Source: Roseomonas genomospecies 6
Lineage (GTDB): Bacteria > Pseudomonadota > Alphaproteobacteria > Azospirillales > Azospirillaceae
Assembly: GCF_008365375.1 (NCBI RefSeq)
Contig: NZ_QOKW01000002.1
Span: forward strand, 371,899 to 435,898
Reading direction: 5' to 3'
Length of the DNA: 64,000 bases
Shown in pieces: positions 51,799 through 62,263 of this stretch. Each line of letters opens with the position of its first letter. Position 1 is the stretch's first letter. The notes under the pieces are model-generated. The model was not told the DNA's origin and made no database searches. It saw nothing but the letters and a program-made list of their open reading frames with translations. Made by a program: the position numbers and the translations under genes.

Positions 51799-52446
51799 TC
51801 ACGCGGTCAGAATGCCCTCGATCTGCTTGGTCACGTCGTCGATCTCAGCCATGCCGTCCACCGTCTTCAGAACGCCGCGGCTCTGATAGTAGGGAAGAAT
51901 CGGCGCGGTCTGCTCGTGGTACTGGGCCAGGCGGGTCTTCACCGTGTCGGCGTTGTCGTCGGCCCGGCGCTTGAACTCCGTACCGCCGCAGGCGTCGCAC
52001 ACACCCTCGACCTTCGGCTTCTCGAAGCTGTCGTGATAGCCCTTGCCGCACTTGGCGCAGGTGTATCGGCCGGTGATGCGCTCCACCAGAATGTCGTCGA
52101 CGACCTTCATCTCGATCACATGGTCGAGCTTCAGGCCCTTGTCGGCGAGCATGCTGTCGAGCGCCTCGGCCTGGGCGACCGTGCGCGGGAAGCCGTCGAG
52201 GATGAAGCCGTTCTTGACGTCCGGCTTCGAAATGCGCTCGGCGATCATCTGGACCATCAGTTCGTCCGGCATCAGCTTGCCGGCGGACATGATGTCCTTC
52301 GCCTGCTGCCCAAGAGGACCGCCCTCGGCAACCATCGCGCGGAGCATGTCGCCCGTGGAAAGCTGGACGAGCCCGCGTGTGTCTTCGAGACGCCGCGCCT
52401 GGGTCCCCTTCCCGGCGCCCGGCGGTCCGAGCAGAATGAGATTCAT
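51799..52446 (-). CDS. adk: Adenylate kinase
   Basis: Adk balances ATP, ADP and AMP. The 215-residue protein has the P-loop GPPGAGKGTQ near residue 7 and a zinc-type LID with four Cys (CAKCGK near 129, CDACGG near 149), the long form. Its ATG overlaps the secY stop codon by one base. It is the last gene of the superoperon here; the usual rpsM does not follow. Confidence 0.98.
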   Translation of the reverse strand: MNLILLGPPGAGKGTQARRLEDTRGLVQLSTGDMLRAMVAEGGPLGQQAKDIMSAGKLMPDELMVQMIAERISKPDVKNGFILDGFPRTVAQAEALDSMLADKGLKLDHVIEMKVVDDILVERITGRYTCAKCGKGYHDSFEKPKVEGVCDACGGTEFKRRADDNADTVKTRLAQYHEQTAPILPYYQSRGVLKTVDGMAEIDDVTKQIEGILTA

Positions 52447-53786
52447 TACTTTCTCCCCCGAAGCTTCGCTTTTTTGATCAGCCCCTCATACTGGTGGGCC
52501 AGCAGATGGGAATGAATCTGCGCGACCGTGTCCATCGTCACCGTGACCACGATCAGCAGACTGGTGCCGCCAAAATAGAACGGAACCGAATGCTGGGAAA
52601 TCAGGATTTCGGGGAGGAGACAAACCGCCACAAGGTAGGCGGAGCCGATCACCGTCAGCCGGGAAAGCACGTAGTCGATGTAGTCGGCGGTGTTCTTGCC
52701 CGGACGGATGCCGGGAATGAATCCACCATACTTGCGCAGGTTCTCGGCCGTCTCCGCCGGGTTGAAGACGATGGCCGTGTAGAAGAAGCAGAAGAACACG
52801 ATCAGCGCCGAATACAGGATCATGTAGAGCGGCGTGCCGTGCGCCAGGTAACGCGAAACGGCCTGCAGCCACTCCGGCCCCTCGCCGCCCGCAAAGCCGA
52901 CCGCGGTCAGCGGAAGCAGAAGCAGCGACGACGCGAAGATCGGCGGGATGACGCCCGCGGTGTTCAGCTTCAACGGCAGGTGCGACGCCTCGCCCCCGAA
53001 CACGCGGTTGCCCATCTGCCGCTTCGGATACTGGATCAGCAGGCGGCGCTGGGCACGCTCCATGAACACGATGAAGAACACCACGCCAACCGCCATCAGC
53101 AGCATGAAGACGATGAACAGCGTGGACAGCGCACCCGTGCGGCCCAGTTCCAACGTGCTGACCAGGGCGCGGGGCAGTTCGGCGACGATGCCGGCGAAGA
53201 TGATGAGGGAAATGCCGTTGCCGATGCCGCGCGCGGTGATCTGCTCGCCCAGCCACATCAGGAACAGCGTGCCGCCGACCAGCGTGATGACCGTGGCGAT
53301 GCGGAAGAACAGGCCGGGATCGGCCACCGCCGCTCCGCCGGACCCGCTCATCGCCTCAAGCCCGACCGCAAGGCCATAGGCTTGGACCGTGGCCAGCAGA
53401 ACCGTTCCGTAGCGGGTGTACTGGTTGAGCTTCTTCCGGCCCGACTCGCCTTCCTTCTTCAGCGCTTCCATCTGCGGGGACACCGCGGTCAGGAGCTGCA
53501 CGATGATGGAGGCCGAGATGTACGGCATGATGTTGAGGGCGAAAATCGTCATGCGGCTCAGCGCACCGCCGGCCAGCATGTCGAACATGCCCAGGATGCC
53601 CCCGCCCTGCTGCCGGAAAATGTCGGCCAGGATCTGCGGGTTGACGCCCGGAAGCGGGATGTAGGTGCCCAGGCGGTAGATGATCAAGGCACCAAGGGTG
53701 AACCAGATCCGCTTCTTCAGCTCGGTCGCCTTGGAGAAGGCCCCGAAATTAATATTCGCGGCAAGCTGCTCGGCCGCTGATGCCAT
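52446..53786 (-). CDS. secY: Protein translocase channel SecY
   Basis: SecY forms the Sec channel in the inner membrane. The 446-residue protein has ten membrane segments and contains LGTYIPLPGVNPQILADIF and GIRPGKNTADYIDYVLSRLT. The ATG at 53786 was chosen as it gives the family N-terminus MASAAEQLAANINFGAFSKA; an upstream extension is unlikely. It follows rplO by 118 bases. Confidence 0.98.
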   Translation of the reverse strand: MASAAEQLAANINFGAFSKATELKKRIWFTLGALIIYRLGTYIPLPGVNPQILADIFRQQGGGILGMFDMLAGGALSRMTIFALNIMPYISASIIVQLLTAVSPQMEALKKEGESGRKKLNQYTRYGTVLLATVQAYGLAVGLEAMSGSGGAAVADPGLFFRIATVITLVGGTLFLMWLGEQITARGIGNGISLIIFAGIVAELPRALVSTLELGRTGALSTLFIVFMLLMAVGVVFFIVFMERAQRRLLIQYPKRQMGNRVFGGEASHLPLKLNTAGVIPPIFASSLLLLPLTAVGFAGGEGPEWLQAVSRYLAHGTPLYMILYSALIVFFCFFYTAIVFNPAETAENLRKYGGFIPGIRPGKNTADYIDYVLSRLTVIGSAYLVAVCLLPEILISQHSVPFYFGGTSLLIVVTVTMDTVAQIHSHLLAHQYEGLIKKAKLRGRK

Positions 53787-53904
53787 GGGTCGTATCCCTG
53801 TCCCAAATGTGCGAACGGGGCGGTCCTGCAGGATGCAGGCCGCCCCTCGCAACTTCGCTTCATTTAGTGCCGGAAGGCGCCCGCGCGCAAGCGCGGGCTT
53901 CCGA

Positions 53905-54390
53905 TCACTCGGCGGCTTCGGCGGCGGACGCGGTCAGCGTGACGCTGCCACCCGCCTTCTCGACCGCTTCCACAGCCGACTTGGAGGCGCCGGCCACGGT
54001 GAAGCTGGCCTTCGTCGTCAGGGCGCCCTTGCCCAGCAGACGGACGCCGTCCTTCTTCACCTTGCCGGTCACGCCCGCCGCTTCCAGAGCCACCGCGTCG
54101 ATGGTCTGGCTGGCGTCGAGCTTGCCGGCGTCGATGAACTTCTGGACCAGGCCCAGGTTCACCACCGAGTATTCCTTCGCGAAGATGTTGCGGAAACCGC
54201 GCTTCGGAAGGCGGCGGTGAAGGGGCATCTGGCCGCCTTCGAAGCCGTTGATGGCAACGCCGGTGCGCGAGGTCTGACCCTTCACGCCACGGCCGCCGGT
54301 CTTGCCCTTGCCCGAACCGATACCGCGGCCGACGCGCATGCGCTCCTTACGGGCACCGGGGTTGTCCCGGAGATCGTTCAGCTTCGTCAT
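53905..54390 (-). CDS. rplO: Ribosomal protein uL15
   Basis: uL15 is a 50S protein. The 161-residue protein begins [21 protein letters not shown] and contains [13 protein letters not shown], the family's Gly/Arg-rich rRNA-binding part. The C-terminal tail is Ala-rich. It lies four bases after rpmD. Confidence 0.98.
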   Translation of the reverse strand: MTKLNDLRDNPGARKERMRVGRGIGSGKGKTGGRGVKGQTSRTGVAINGFEGGQMPLHRRLPKRGFRNIFAKEYSVVNLGLVQKFIDAGKLDASQTIDAVALEAAGVTGKVKKDGVRLLGKGALTTKASFTVAGASKSAVEAVEKAGGSVTLTASAAEAAE

Positions 54391-54394
54391 GAGT

Positions 54395-54586
54395 TCAGCC
54401 CTCGTTCTCGACGCGGACCAGGTGCGCGACCTTGGCGATCATGCCCCGCACGGCCGGAGTGTCCTCCAGTTCGCGGGTCCGGTGCAGCTTGTTGAGACCC
54501 AGACCGACCAGCGTCTCGCGCTGGTCGTGCTTACGACCGATCGGGCTGCCGGTCTGGGTGACGATGACGGTCTTCTTCTCGGCCAT
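54395..54586 (-). CDS. rpmD: Ribosomal protein uL30
   Basis: uL30 is a small 50S protein. The 63-residue protein, [20 protein letters not shown] onward, has the signature [20 protein letters not shown]. The ATG at 54586 is preferred to an in-frame codon two positions upstream. It follows rpsE by two bases. Confidence 0.97.
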   Translation of the reverse strand: MAEKKTVIVTQTGSPIGRKHDQRETLVGLGLNKLHRTRELEDTPAVRGMIAKVAHLVRVENEG

Positions 54587-54588
54587 GA

Positions 54589-55170
54589 TCAAGCCTCCTG
54601 CGCACCGGCGGCGCCGGTCTCACGCTTGCCGAGGATGTCGCTCACGCGGCGGCCGCGGCGGGCGGCAACGCTGCGCGGGCTGGACACCTGCGACAGGGCG
54701 TCGAAGGTCGCCTTGATCATGTTGTGCGGGTTCGAGGTGCCGATGGACTTCGTCACCACATCCTGCACACCCAGCGCCTCGAAGATCGCGCGCATCGGAC
54801 CGCCGGCGATGATGCCGGTACCGGCCGGGGCGGTGCGCAGCACGACCTTGCCGGCACCGAAGTGACCGTTGGAGTCGTGGTGCAGCGTGCGGCCTTCGCG
54901 GAGCGGAACGCGGATCATGCCGCGCTTCGCCTGGTCGGTCGCCTTGCGGATCGCCTCCGGCACCTCACGGGCCTTGCCCGATCCGACGCCGACGCGGCCC
55001 TTGCCGTCACCGACCACCACCAGGGCGGCGAAGCCGAAGCGACGGCCACCCTTCACAACCTTGGCGACCCGGTTGATTCCGACGAGCTTTTCGATCAGCT
55101 CGCTCTCTTCCCGATCGCGATCGCGCGGCTGCCGATCACGGTCGCTCCGCTCGCCTCTTTCACGTGCCAT
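54589..55170 (-). CDS. rpsE: Ribosomal protein uS5
   Basis: uS5 supports decoding accuracy in the 30S subunit. The 193-residue protein has a charged Arg/Asp/Glu-rich N-terminal extension of about 20 residues, then the S5 core with [20 protein letters not shown] and [20 protein letters not shown]. It follows rplR by 12 bases. Confidence 0.98.
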   Translation of the reverse strand: MARERGERSDRDRQPRDRDREESELIEKLVGINRVAKVVKGGRRFGFAALVVVGDGKGRVGVGSGKAREVPEAIRKATDQAKRGMIRVPLREGRTLHHDSNGHFGAGKVVLRTAPAGTGIIAGGPMRAIFEALGVQDVVTKSIGTSNPHNMIKATFDALSQVSSPRSVAARRGRRVSDILGKRETGAAGAQEA

Positions 55171-55182
55171 TTCGGAGCCTCC

Positions 55183-55545
55183 TTAGAACGACAGCCCGCC
55201 CTCGCGGGCGGCGTCGGCCAGGGCCTTGACCCGGCCGTGGTAAATGTAGCCACCACGGTCGAACACGACCTCGGTGACGCCCGCCGCCTTGGCGCGCTCG
55301 GCGATGAGCGCGCCGATCTTCTTGGCGGCTTCGACGTTCCCACCGTGCTTGAGCTGCTCGCGCAGCTCCTTTTCCACGGACGAGGCCGAGGCGACCGTGC
55401 GGCCGTTCTCGTCGTCGATGATCTGGGCGTAGATGTGCAGATTGGACCGGAAAACCGAGAGGCGAGCCCGCCCGCCGGCCTTCTTGGCAATCTGCGCGCG
55501 CACGCGCTGCTTGCGGCGCTCGTGGAGTTGCTTTGGCTTGAGCAT
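55183..55545 (-). CDS. rplR: Ribosomal protein uL18
   Basis: uL18 binds 5S rRNA. The 120-residue protein starts [19 protein letters not shown] and ends [20 protein letters not shown] plus EGGLSF. The ATG at 55545 gives the usual length; an upstream in-frame extension is a shadow of rplF. Confidence 0.98.
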   Translation of the reverse strand: MLKPKQLHERRKQRVRAQIAKKAGGRARLSVFRSNLHIYAQIIDDENGRTVASASSVEKELREQLKHGGNVEAAKKIGALIAERAKAAGVTEVVFDRGGYIYHGRVKALADAAREGGLSF

Positions 55546-55553
55546 GGCGGACC

Positions 55554-56087
55554 TTACTTCTTCTTGCCTTCCTTGCGGAGGAGGGTTTCGGTCTCGTACT
55601 TGATGCCCTTGCCCTTGTAGGGCTCCGGCTTCTTCCAACCGCGGATCTCCGCGGCGACCTGACCGACCTTCTGCTTGTCGAAGCCCGACACCGAGATCGC
55701 CGTGGGCTTGTCACACTTGATGGTGATGCCCTCCGGGATCGGGAACTTGACGTCGTGCGAGTAGCCGAGCTGCATGACCAGCTCCTTGCCCTGCACGGCG
55801 GCACGGTAACCGACGCCGTTGATCTCGAGGTTGATGGTGAAGCCCTGGTTGACGCCCGTGACCATGTTGTTGATCAGGGTGCGCGAGGTTGCCCACATGA
55901 CGCGGGCGCGCTTGCTGTCGTTCGCCGGGGTGACCACGACCTTGCCGTCTTCCAGCTTGGCCGTGATGTCGTCGATAAGGGTCAGGCTGAGCGAACCCAG
56001 CTTGCCCTTGGCCGTCACCTGCTGGCCGTTGACGGCAACGTCAACACCAGCGGGAACAGGCACGGGATGCTTGCCAATGCGCGACAT
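55554..56087 (-). CDS. rplF: Ribosomal protein uL6
   Basis: uL6 is a 50S protein near the factor-binding site. The 177-residue protein starts [20 protein letters not shown] and ends with [18 protein letters not shown], the family signature. It follows rpsH by 13 bases. Confidence 0.98.
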   Translation of the reverse strand: MSRIGKHPVPVPAGVDVAVNGQQVTAKGKLGSLSLTLIDDITAKLEDGKVVVTPANDSKRARVMWATSRTLINNMVTGVNQGFTINLEINGVGYRAAVQGKELVMQLGYSHDVKFPIPEGITIKCDKPTAISVSGFDKQKVGQVAAEIRGWKKPEPYKGKGIKYETETLLRKEGKKK

Positions 56088-56100
56088 CAGAGGGTCCCCC

Positions 56101-56499
56101 TTAGAACACGCGGCAGAGGACTTCACCGCCGACGTTGGCGGCGCGGGCCTCATTGTCCGACATCACGCCGCGCGGCGTGGAGAGGATCGCGATGCCCAGG
56201 CCGTTGAAGACGCGGGGCAGATCGGTGATCTTCGAATAGACGCGGCGGCCGGGCTTCGACACGCGGGCGATCTGCTTAATGACAGGCTCGCCTTCGTGAT
56301 ACTTCAGCTCGATCTTCAGGTTCTTGATGCCGGGACGCAGCTCCTCCTCGGAGTAACCGCGGATGTACCCCTCGCGCTTGAGAACCTCAAGCACGTTGCT
56401 GCGCAGCTTCGACGCCGGGCTCTGCACAACAGACATACGGGCGTGCTGACCATTGCGGATGCGGGTCAGCATATCGCCGAGCGGATCGCTCAAAGACAT
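56101..56499 (-). CDS. rpsH: Ribosomal protein uS8
   Basis: uS8 binds 16S rRNA helix 21 and in many bacteria represses the spc operon. The 132-residue protein starts [20 protein letters not shown] and ends with [20 protein letters not shown]. It follows rpsN by 13 bases. Confidence 0.98.
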   Translation of the reverse strand: MSLSDPLGDMLTRIRNGQHARMSVVQSPASKLRSNVLEVLKREGYIRGYSEEELRPGIKNLKIELKYHEGEPVIKQIARVSKPGRRVYSKITDLPRVFNGLGIAILSTPRGVMSDNEARAANVGGEVLCRVF

Positions 56500-56512
56500 T
56501 CTCCGACCCTCC

Positions 56513-56818
56513 TTACCAGCTCGACTTCACCATCCCCGGGATCTGGCCGGTGGAGGCCAGTTCACGGAGGGTGACGCGGGACAGCTTGAACTTGCGATAG
56601 AACGCCCGCGGACGGCCGGTCATTTCGCAACGGTTGCGGATGCGCACCTTCGACGAGTTGCGCGGCAGTTCGGCCAGCTTGAGACGGGCGGCGAACTGCT
56701 CTTCCTGCGGGAGGGAGCGGTCGGTAGCGATGGCCTTCAGGCGGGCGCGCTTGTTGGCGAACTGCTTCACCATCTTGGCGCGGCGCTTGTTCTTCTCGAT
56801 GGCACTGGTCTTAGCCAT
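56513..56818 (-). CDS. rpsN: Ribosomal protein uS14
   Basis: uS14 is a 30S head protein. The 101-residue form has no zinc Cys cluster (long, C- type) and ends [19 protein letters not shown]. The start is [20 protein letters not shown] at 56818. It follows rplE by 19 bases. Confidence 0.98.
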   Translation of the reverse strand: MAKTSAIEKNKRRAKMVKQFANKRARLKAIATDRSLPQEEQFAARLKLAELPRNSSKVRIRNRCEMTGRPRAFYRKFKLSRVTLRELASTGQIPGMVKSSW

Positions 56819-56837
56819 GGGGTCGTGCTCCAGCCAA

Positions 56838-57380
56838 TCAGGCCACAAACGGCATGTCGAAGGCCTTCAGGAGAGCCTTGGCCTCCTTGTCGGTCTTCGC
56901 CGAGGTGACGAAAATGATGTCCATGCCGCGGATCTGATCGATCTTGTCGTAGTCGATCTCCGGGAAAACGATCTGCTCCTTGACGCCCATGGCGTAGTTG
57001 CCACGGCCGTCGAAGCTGTTGCCGGGGATGCCGCGGAAGTCGCGGACACGCGGCAGAGCGATCGTGACCAGGCGATCCAGGAACTCGTACATGCGGTCGC
57101 GGCGGAGCGTGACCTTGCACCCGATCGCCATGCCCTCACGCAGCTTGAACTGCGCGATCGACTTGCGGGACTTCGTGACGACCGGCTTCTGGCCGGTGAT
57201 CGCCGCGAGCTCGCTCACCGCATTCTGGATCTTCTTCGAGTCGCCGACGGCCTCGCCGACACCCATGTTGATGACGATCTTCTCGATCCGCGGAACTTCC
57301 ATGTCGTTCGCGTAGCCGAACTCGCTCTTGAGAGCGGCGCGGATCTTGGAGTCGTACACTTCCTTCAAACGTGCAGCCAT
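56838..57380 (-). CDS. rplE: Ribosomal protein uL5
   Basis: uL5 binds 5S rRNA in the central protuberance. The 180-residue protein starts [20 protein letters not shown] and contains the signature [15 protein letters not shown] stretch [20 protein letters not shown] and [20 protein letters not shown]. It follows rplX by 11 bases. Confidence 0.98.
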   Translation of the reverse strand: MAARLKEVYDSKIRAALKSEFGYANDMEVPRIEKIVINMGVGEAVGDSKKIQNAVSELAAITGQKPVVTKSRKSIAQFKLREGMAIGCKVTLRRDRMYEFLDRLVTIALPRVRDFRGIPGNSFDGRGNYAMGVKEQIVFPEIDYDKIDQIRGMDIIFVTSAKTDKEAKALLKAFDMPFVA

Positions 57381-57391
57381 TGGTCCGGTCC

Positions 57392-57709
57392 TCACACGTC
57401 GATGACTTCGCCGGACCGCTTGGCGACACGCACCTTGCGGCCATCCTCAAGGATCTTGAAACCGACGCGGGTCGGCTTGCCGTCCTTGGGGTCGACATGA
57501 GCAACGTTCGAGACGTTGATCGGCGCCTCGAACTCAACGATGCCGCCCTGCGAGGTGGCGCTCGGACGCTGGTGCTTCTTCACCACGTTCACGCCCTGCA
57601 CGACGACACGGTTTTCCGCCGGGATGACCTTGAGGACCTCGCCGGTCTTGCCCTTGTCCTTGCCGGCAAGGATGACGACCTTGTCCTTGGTCTTGATCTT
57701 CGCGGCCAT
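57392..57709 (-). CDS. rplX: Ribosomal protein uL24
   Basis: uL24 starts 50S assembly. The 105-residue protein has the KOW motif [20 protein letters not shown] and a basic end. The ATG at 57709 shares one base with the rplN stop codon. Confidence 0.98.
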   Translation of the reverse strand: MAAKIKTKDKVVILAGKDKGKTGEVLKVIPAENRVVVQGVNVVKKHQRPSATSQGGIVEFEAPINVSNVAHVDPKDGKPTRVGFKILEDGRKVRVAKRSGEVIDV

Positions 57710-58077
57710 CACAGCACCTCCGGCGCCAGCGAGATGATCTTCATGAACTTCTTGCCGCGAAGCTCACGAGTGACCGGCCCGAAGATACGCGTGCCGATCG
57801 GCTCGCCCTGCTTGTTGATCAGCACGGCGGCGTTGCGGTCGAAACGGATCGCGGACCCGTCCTCCCGGCGCAGTTCCTTCGCGGTGCGGACGATGACGGC
57901 GCGATGCACGTCGCCCTTCTTGACGCGACCCTTCGGAATGGCCTCCTTGACGGAGACGACGATGACGTCGCCGACGGTGGCCACCTTCCGCTTGGACCCG
58001 CCAAGCACCTTGATGCACTGCACCCGGCGCGCCCCGCTATTGTCGGCGACTTCCAGGTTGGTTTGCATCTGGATCAT
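57709..58077 (-). CDS. rplN: Ribosomal protein uL14
   Basis: uL14 sits at the subunit interface. The 122-residue protein starts [20 protein letters not shown] and ends [12 protein letters not shown], the standard length and sequence. It follows rpsQ by 17 bases. Confidence 0.98.
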   Translation of the reverse strand: MIQMQTNLEVADNSGARRVQCIKVLGGSKRKVATVGDVIVVSVKEAIPKGRVKKGDVHRAVIVRTAKELRREDGSAIRFDRNAAVLINKQGEPIGTRIFGPVTRELRGKKFMKIISLAPEVL

Positions 58078-58094
58078 GGTTTGTACCCTTCCGT

Positions 58095-58349
58095 TTACGC
58101 GGCGCCGCTAACGGCGGCGGACTCAAGCACGACCGTCCAGCGCTTGCGCTTGGAGATCGGGCGGCATTCGATGATCGAAACGGTATCGCCGACCTTGAAC
58201 TGGTTGCCCTCGTCGTGGGCGGCGTACTTCTTCGACTGACGAATGAACTTCTTGTACACGGGGTGCATGACGCGGCGCTCGACCAGGACGATAACCGTCT
58301 TGTCGCCCTTGTCGCTGACCACCGTGCCCTGCAGAACGCGGCGAGGCAT
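58095..58349 (-). CDS. rpsQ: Ribosomal protein uS17
   Basis: uS17 is an early-binding 30S protein. The 84-residue protein has the OB-fold stretch [20 protein letters not shown] and [19 protein letters not shown]. It follows rpmC by 12 bases. Confidence 0.98.
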   Translation of the reverse strand: MPRRVLQGTVVSDKGDKTVIVLVERRVMHPVYKKFIRQSKKYAAHDEGNQFKVGDTVSIIECRPISKRKRWTVVLESAAVSGAA

Positions 58350-58361
58350 AGGTAGCCCTCC

Positions 58362-58568
58362 TTACTTGCCGGCTTCGGCCGAGCGCGAACGCTCACCGAG
58401 GATCGTCTTGATGCGCGCGATGTCGCGACGCACCACCCGCACCCGCGCGGTGTTCTCCAACTGGCCGGAGGCCCGCTGGAAACGCAGGTTGAACTGCTCC
58501 TTCTTGAGCTGGAGGAGCTGATCGTTCAGCTCCTCCGTGCTCTTCGCACGCACATCGACGGACTTCAT
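58362..58568 (-). CDS. rpmC: Ribosomal protein uL29
   Basis: uL29 lies at the peptide exit tunnel. The 68-residue helical protein contains [20 protein letters not shown] and [19 protein letters not shown]. The ATG overlaps the rplP stop by four bases. Confidence 0.97.
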   Translation of the reverse strand: MKSVDVRAKSTEELNDQLLQLKKEQFNLRFQRASGQLENTARVRVVRRDIARIKTILGERSRSAEAGK

Positions 58569-58996
58569 GCCGCCACCTCCTCACCGCCACCGAGGCGGGT
58601 CACCAGCTTGGTCTTGATCGGCAGCTTGGCGGCCGCCAGGGCGAACGCTTGCTTTGCCACATCGGCGGGCACGCCGTCCAGCTCAAACAGGATGCGGCCG
58701 GGATGGACGCGGGCCGCCCAGTATTCGGGCGTGCCCTTACCGGAACCCATGCGGACTTCGGCGGGCTTGGTGGAGACCGGCAGATCCGGGAAAATCCGAA
58801 TCCACACCCGGCCCTGACGCTTCATGGCGCGGGTGATCGCGCGGCGGGCCGCCTCGATCTGACGGGCCGTGATGCGCTCCGGCTCCAGGGCCTTGAGGCC
58901 GAAGGAACCGAAGTTCAGCTGGGTGCCGCCCTTCGCGTTGCCGTGGATGCGGCCTTTGTGGGCCTTACGGTACTTGGTACGCTTCGGAGAAAGCAT
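58565..58996 (-). CDS. rplP: Ribosomal protein uL16
   Basis: uL16 helps organise the A site of the 50S subunit. The 143-residue protein starts [20 protein letters not shown] and contains [20 protein letters not shown]. It follows rpsC by 15 bases. Confidence 0.98.
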   Translation of the reverse strand: MLSPKRTKYRKAHKGRIHGNAKGGTQLNFGSFGLKALEPERITARQIEAARRAITRAMKRQGRVWIRIFPDLPVSTKPAEVRMGSGKGTPEYWAARVHPGRILFELDGVPADVAKQAFALAAAKLPIKTKLVTRLGGGEEVAA

Positions 58997-59011
58997 CGCT
59001 CGTGCCCCTTA

Positions 59012-59788
59012 CTAGCGGTCAGCCCGCTCGGAGCGGTCACGGTCGCCGCGACCACGGCCCCCACGCTCCTCACGGTCACCACGCTCGCGACGCTCGCGCC
59101 GCGGCTCGCCATCGGTCGACACCGGCTCGGTGCCCATGCGCTTGTCCTGGGCCATCGGGTCATGCGCCATGATCTCGCCCTTGAAGACCCACACCTTGAC
59201 ACCGCAGGTGCCGTAGGTGGTCTTCGCGGTCGCGGTGCCGTAGTCGATGTCCGCACGCAGGGTGTGCAGCGGAACACGGCCCTCGCGGTACCACTCCAGG
59301 CGGGCGATCTCGGCGCCGCCGAGACGACCGGAGCAGTTGATCCGGATGCCCTGGGCGCCCAGACGCATGGCCGACTGGACCGCGCGCTTCATGGCGCGGC
59401 GGAAGGCGACACGGCGCTCGAGCTGGTTGGAGATGTTCTCGGCGATGAGCTTGGCATCGATCTCCGGCTTGCGAATCTCGATGATGTTCAGGCTCACCTC
59501 GCCGCCGGCCATCTTCGACAGCTCGGTGCGCAGCTTCTCGATGTCCGCGCCCTTCTTGCCGATCACCACGCCCGGACGGGCCGAGTGGATGGTGACGCGG
59601 GCCTTCTTGGCCGGACGCTCGATGATGACGCGCGAGCAGCCGGCCTGCTGCAGGCGACCCTGCAGGTAGCCGCGCAGCTTCAGGTCCTGGTGCAGCAGGT
59701 TGGCGTAGTCGCGCTTGGCGAACCAACGGCTGTCCCAGGTCCGGTTGATGCCGAGGCGCAGCCCGATCGGATTGACTTTCTGACCCAT
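59012..59788 (-). CDS. rpsC: Ribosomal protein uS3 with charged C-terminal extension
   Basis: uS3 forms part of the mRNA entry site. The 258-residue protein starts [20 protein letters not shown] and has the KH domain with [20 protein letters not shown]. After the normal core, about 35 residues of Arg/Glu/Asp/Gly repeats ([19 protein letters not shown]) end the protein, longer than in most bacteria. It begins one base after the rplV stop codon. Confidence 0.98.
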   Translation of the reverse strand: MGQKVNPIGLRLGINRTWDSRWFAKRDYANLLHQDLKLRGYLQGRLQQAGCSRVIIERPAKKARVTIHSARPGVVIGKKGADIEKLRTELSKMAGGEVSLNIIEIRKPEIDAKLIAENISNQLERRVAFRRAMKRAVQSAMRLGAQGIRINCSGRLGGAEIARLEWYREGRVPLHTLRADIDYGTATAKTTYGTCGVKVWVFKGEIMAHDPMAQDKRMGTEPVSTDGEPRRERRERGDREERGGRGRGDRDRSERADR

Positions 59789-59789
59789 C

Positions 59790-60185
59790 TTACTCGGCCC
59801 CTTCGGCAGCGGCGGCGTCGCGCTCACGCACGATGATCGTCAGGTTGGAGAACAGCTTCTCGACCCGCGCGCCGCGCCCACGGGCACGGGCGTGGAAGCG
59901 CTTCATCACCAGGGCGCGGCCGACTGTCGCCGAGGAGACGTACAGGCGGTCCACATCGAGCTGATGGTTGTTCTCGGCGTTGGCGATCGCGGCCTGGAGG
60001 ACCTTCTTCACCTCACCGGCGATGCGGCGCTTGGAGAAGGTCAGTTCGGCCACGGCGCTGCTGGCATCCATGTTCCGGATGAGCTGGGCGACGAGGTTCA
60101 GCTTGCGCGGGCTGGTGCGGATCATCGGATTGGAGGCGATCGCCTCGTTCTCCGCGATACGGCTGGGGTTGGAGGGCTTGCCCAT
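59790..60185 (-). CDS. rplV: Ribosomal protein uL22
   Basis: uL22 lines the exit tunnel. The 131-residue protein contains [20 protein letters not shown] and the loop [20 protein letters not shown], where macrolide-linked changes occur in other bacteria. It follows rpsS by three bases. Confidence 0.98.
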   Translation of the reverse strand: MGKPSNPSRIAENEAIASNPMIRTSPRKLNLVAQLIRNMDASSAVAELTFSKRRIAGEVKKVLQAAIANAENNHQLDVDRLYVSSATVGRALVMKRFHARARGRGARVEKLFSNLTIIVRERDAAAAEGAE

Positions 60186-60188
60186 GGC

Positions 60189-60467
60189 TTACTTCCTCTT
60201 CGCCTTCTTGTCCGCCGCGTGCCCGTAGAAGGTGCGCGTCGGAGCGAACTCACCGAACTTGTGGCCGATCATGTTCTCGGTCACCAGAACCGGCAGGAAC
60301 TTGTGGCCATTGTACACGCCGAACGTGAGACCCACGAACTGCGGCAGGATCGTCGAGCGGCGCGACCAGATCTTGATGATCTCGTTGCGGCCCGAGGCCC
60401 GCGACTTGTCCGCCTTCTTGAGCAGGTAGCCGTCGACGAACGGGCCCTTCCAAACGGAGCGTGCCAT
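60189..60467 (-). CDS. rpsS: Ribosomal protein uS19
   Basis: uS19 is a 30S head protein. The 92-residue protein starts [20 protein letters not shown] and contains [20 protein letters not shown] and [20 protein letters not shown]. It follows rplB by 12 bases. Confidence 0.98.
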   Translation of the reverse strand: MARSVWKGPFVDGYLLKKADKSRASGRNEIIKIWSRRSTILPQFVGLTFGVYNGHKFLPVLVTENMIGHKFGEFAPTRTFYGHAADKKAKRK

Positions 60468-60479
60468 CGTCCGCCCTCC

Positions 60480-61307
60480 TTACTTCGAATGACGGCGGCG
60501 CAGGATCAGGCCATCCGTCTTCTTGTTGTGACGAGTCTTCTTGCCCTTGGTCGGCTTGCCCCACGGCGTGACCGGATGACGGCCACCCGAGGTGCGGCCT
60601 TCACCACCACCATGCGGGTGGTCGATCGGGTTCATGGCGACACCACGGACCGACGGACGGATGCCCAGCCAACGGCTGCGACCGGCCTTGCCCTTGTTGG
60701 TGTTCATGTTGTCCGGGTTGGACACGGCACCGAGGGTGGCCATGCACTCGCCACGGACGACGCGCAGCTCGCCCGAGGGCAGCTTGAGCTGGGCGTAACC
60801 GCCGTCGCGGCCGACCAACTGCAGGTAGGTGCCGGCCGACCGGGCCAACTGACCACCCTTGCCGGGCTTCAGCTCGACGTTGTGCAGCACCGAACCGACC
60901 GGGATGTTCTTCAGCGGCATGGCGTTGCCGGGCTTCACATCCACCTTCTCGCCGGCCACCACCGTGTCGCCCACCTTCAGGCGCTGCGGCGCCAGGATGT
61001 AGGACAGGGTGCCGTCCTCATACTTGATGAGGGCGATGAAGGCCGACCGGTTCGGATCGTACTCCAGGCGCTCAACCGTCGCCGGAACGTCGAACTTGCG
61101 GCGCTTGAAGTCCACCAGACGGTAGACGCGCTTGTGACCGCCACCCATCCGGCGCGCGGTGATGCGGCCGGTGTTGTTGCGGCCGCCAGACTTGGTCAGA
61201 CCCTCAGTGAGGGACTTGACCGGCTTGCCCTTCCACAGCTCCGAGCGGTCGACGATGACCAGCTGGCGGAGCGACGGCGTAATCGGGCGATATTGCTTCA
61301 GAGCCAT
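60480..61307 (-). CDS. rplB: Ribosomal protein uL2
   Basis: uL2 is needed for subunit joining and peptidyl transfer. The 275-residue protein contains [20 protein letters not shown] and the His-containing signature [20 protein letters not shown]. It follows rplW by 16 bases. Confidence 0.98.
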   Translation of the reverse strand: MALKQYRPITPSLRQLVIVDRSELWKGKPVKSLTEGLTKSGGRNNTGRITARRMGGGHKRVYRLVDFKRRKFDVPATVERLEYDPNRSAFIALIKYEDGTLSYILAPQRLKVGDTVVAGEKVDVKPGNAMPLKNIPVGSVLHNVELKPGKGGQLARSAGTYLQLVGRDGGYAQLKLPSGELRVVRGECMATLGAVSNPDNMNTNKGKAGRSRWLGIRPSVRGVAMNPIDHPHGGGEGRTSGGRHPVTPWGKPTKGKKTRHNKKTDGLILRRRHSK

Positions 61308-61323
61308 CGGATCACACTCCCGC

Positions 61324-61641
61324 TCAGATGCCCGTGGTCACGTCGATCTTGTTCCCCTCGGCGAGGGTCACGACGGCCTTCTTGAAGTCCGAGCGACGGC
61401 CGATGGTGCCGCGGAAGCGCTTGGTCTTGCCCTTGGAAACCAGGGTGTTGACCGCCGTCACCTTCACGTTGAACAGACCCTCGACAGCCGCCTTGATCTC
61501 CGGCTTGGTCGCCGACAGCGGCACGCGGAACGTCACCTGATTGTGCTCCGACGCCATCGTCGACTTCTCGGTGATCACCGGAGCCAGGATGAGGTCGTAC
61601 ATCCGCTCCTGGCTCACCGCAGGTTTCGACTGCTTGCTCAT
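61324..61641 (-). CDS. rplW: Ribosomal protein uL23
   Basis: uL23 is at the tunnel exit and docks signal recognition particle and trigger factor. The 105-residue protein contains [20 protein letters not shown] and [20 protein letters not shown]. The ATG overlaps the rplD stop by four bases. Confidence 0.98.
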   Translation of the reverse strand: MSKQSKPAVSQERMYDLILAPVITEKSTMASEHNQVTFRVPLSATKPEIKAAVEGLFNVKVTAVNTLVSKGKTKRFRGTIGRRSDFKKAVVTLAEGNKIDVTTGI

Positions 61642-62258
61642 TTCAGGCGAGCCTCCAGCTGCTCGACCGCGTTGCGGGTCAGGACCAGCGTATCGCGGCG
61701 AAGAATGTCGTAGACGTTGGCGCCCTGCTCCGGCAGCACGTCGATCAGCGGGATGTTGCGCGAGGCCCGAGCGAAGTTCTCGTTCAGGTTGGCACCATCG
61801 ATGATCAGGGCCGAAGTCAGGCCGAGCGTGGCGAGACGGGCAGCCAGTTCCTTGGTCTTGTGCGTCTCGGCCGAAGCGGCGTCGAGCACCAGGAGCTTGC
61901 CTTCCGCGGCCTTGGTGGACAGCGCGGTCTTCAGGGCCAGCTTGCGGACCTTCTTGGTCAGGTCGTGCTCGTGCGAGCGGACGACCGGGCCGAAGATGGT
62001 CGCGCCGCCACGGAACTGGGCGGACCGCATGGAGCCCTGACGGGCGCGGCCGGTGCCCTTCTGCCGGTACGGCTTCTTGCCGGTGCCGGAAATCTCGCTG
62101 ACCGTCTTGGTCTTGTGCGTACCGGCGCGGCGCTTGGCCAGCTGCCAGTTGACCATGCGGGCCAGGATGTCCGTGCGGGACGGAAGGCCGAAGACGTCGT
62201 CAGCCAGCTCGATCTCGCCGACGGTCTCGTTGTTCAGGTTCTTAATGGTCGCCTTCAT
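61638..62258 (-). CDS. rplD: Ribosomal protein uL4
   Basis: uL4 is a 50S protein that in enterobacteria also represses the S10 operon through the leader RNA. The 206-residue protein starts [20 protein letters not shown]. This ATG at 62258 sits eight bases from AGGAG; two upstream in-frame starts are too close to it. It contains [20 protein letters not shown]. It begins five bases after the rplC stop. Confidence 0.97.
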   Translation of the reverse strand: MKATIKNLNNETVGEIELADDVFGLPSRTDILARMVNWQLAKRRAGTHKTKTVSEISGTGKKPYRQKGTGRARQGSMRSAQFRGGATIFGPVVRSHEHDLTKKVRKLALKTALSTKAAEGKLLVLDAASAETHKTKELAARLATLGLTSALIIDGANLNENFARASRNIPLIDVLPEQGANVYDILRRDTLVLTRNAVEQLEARLK

Positions 62259-62263
62259 GGCCA

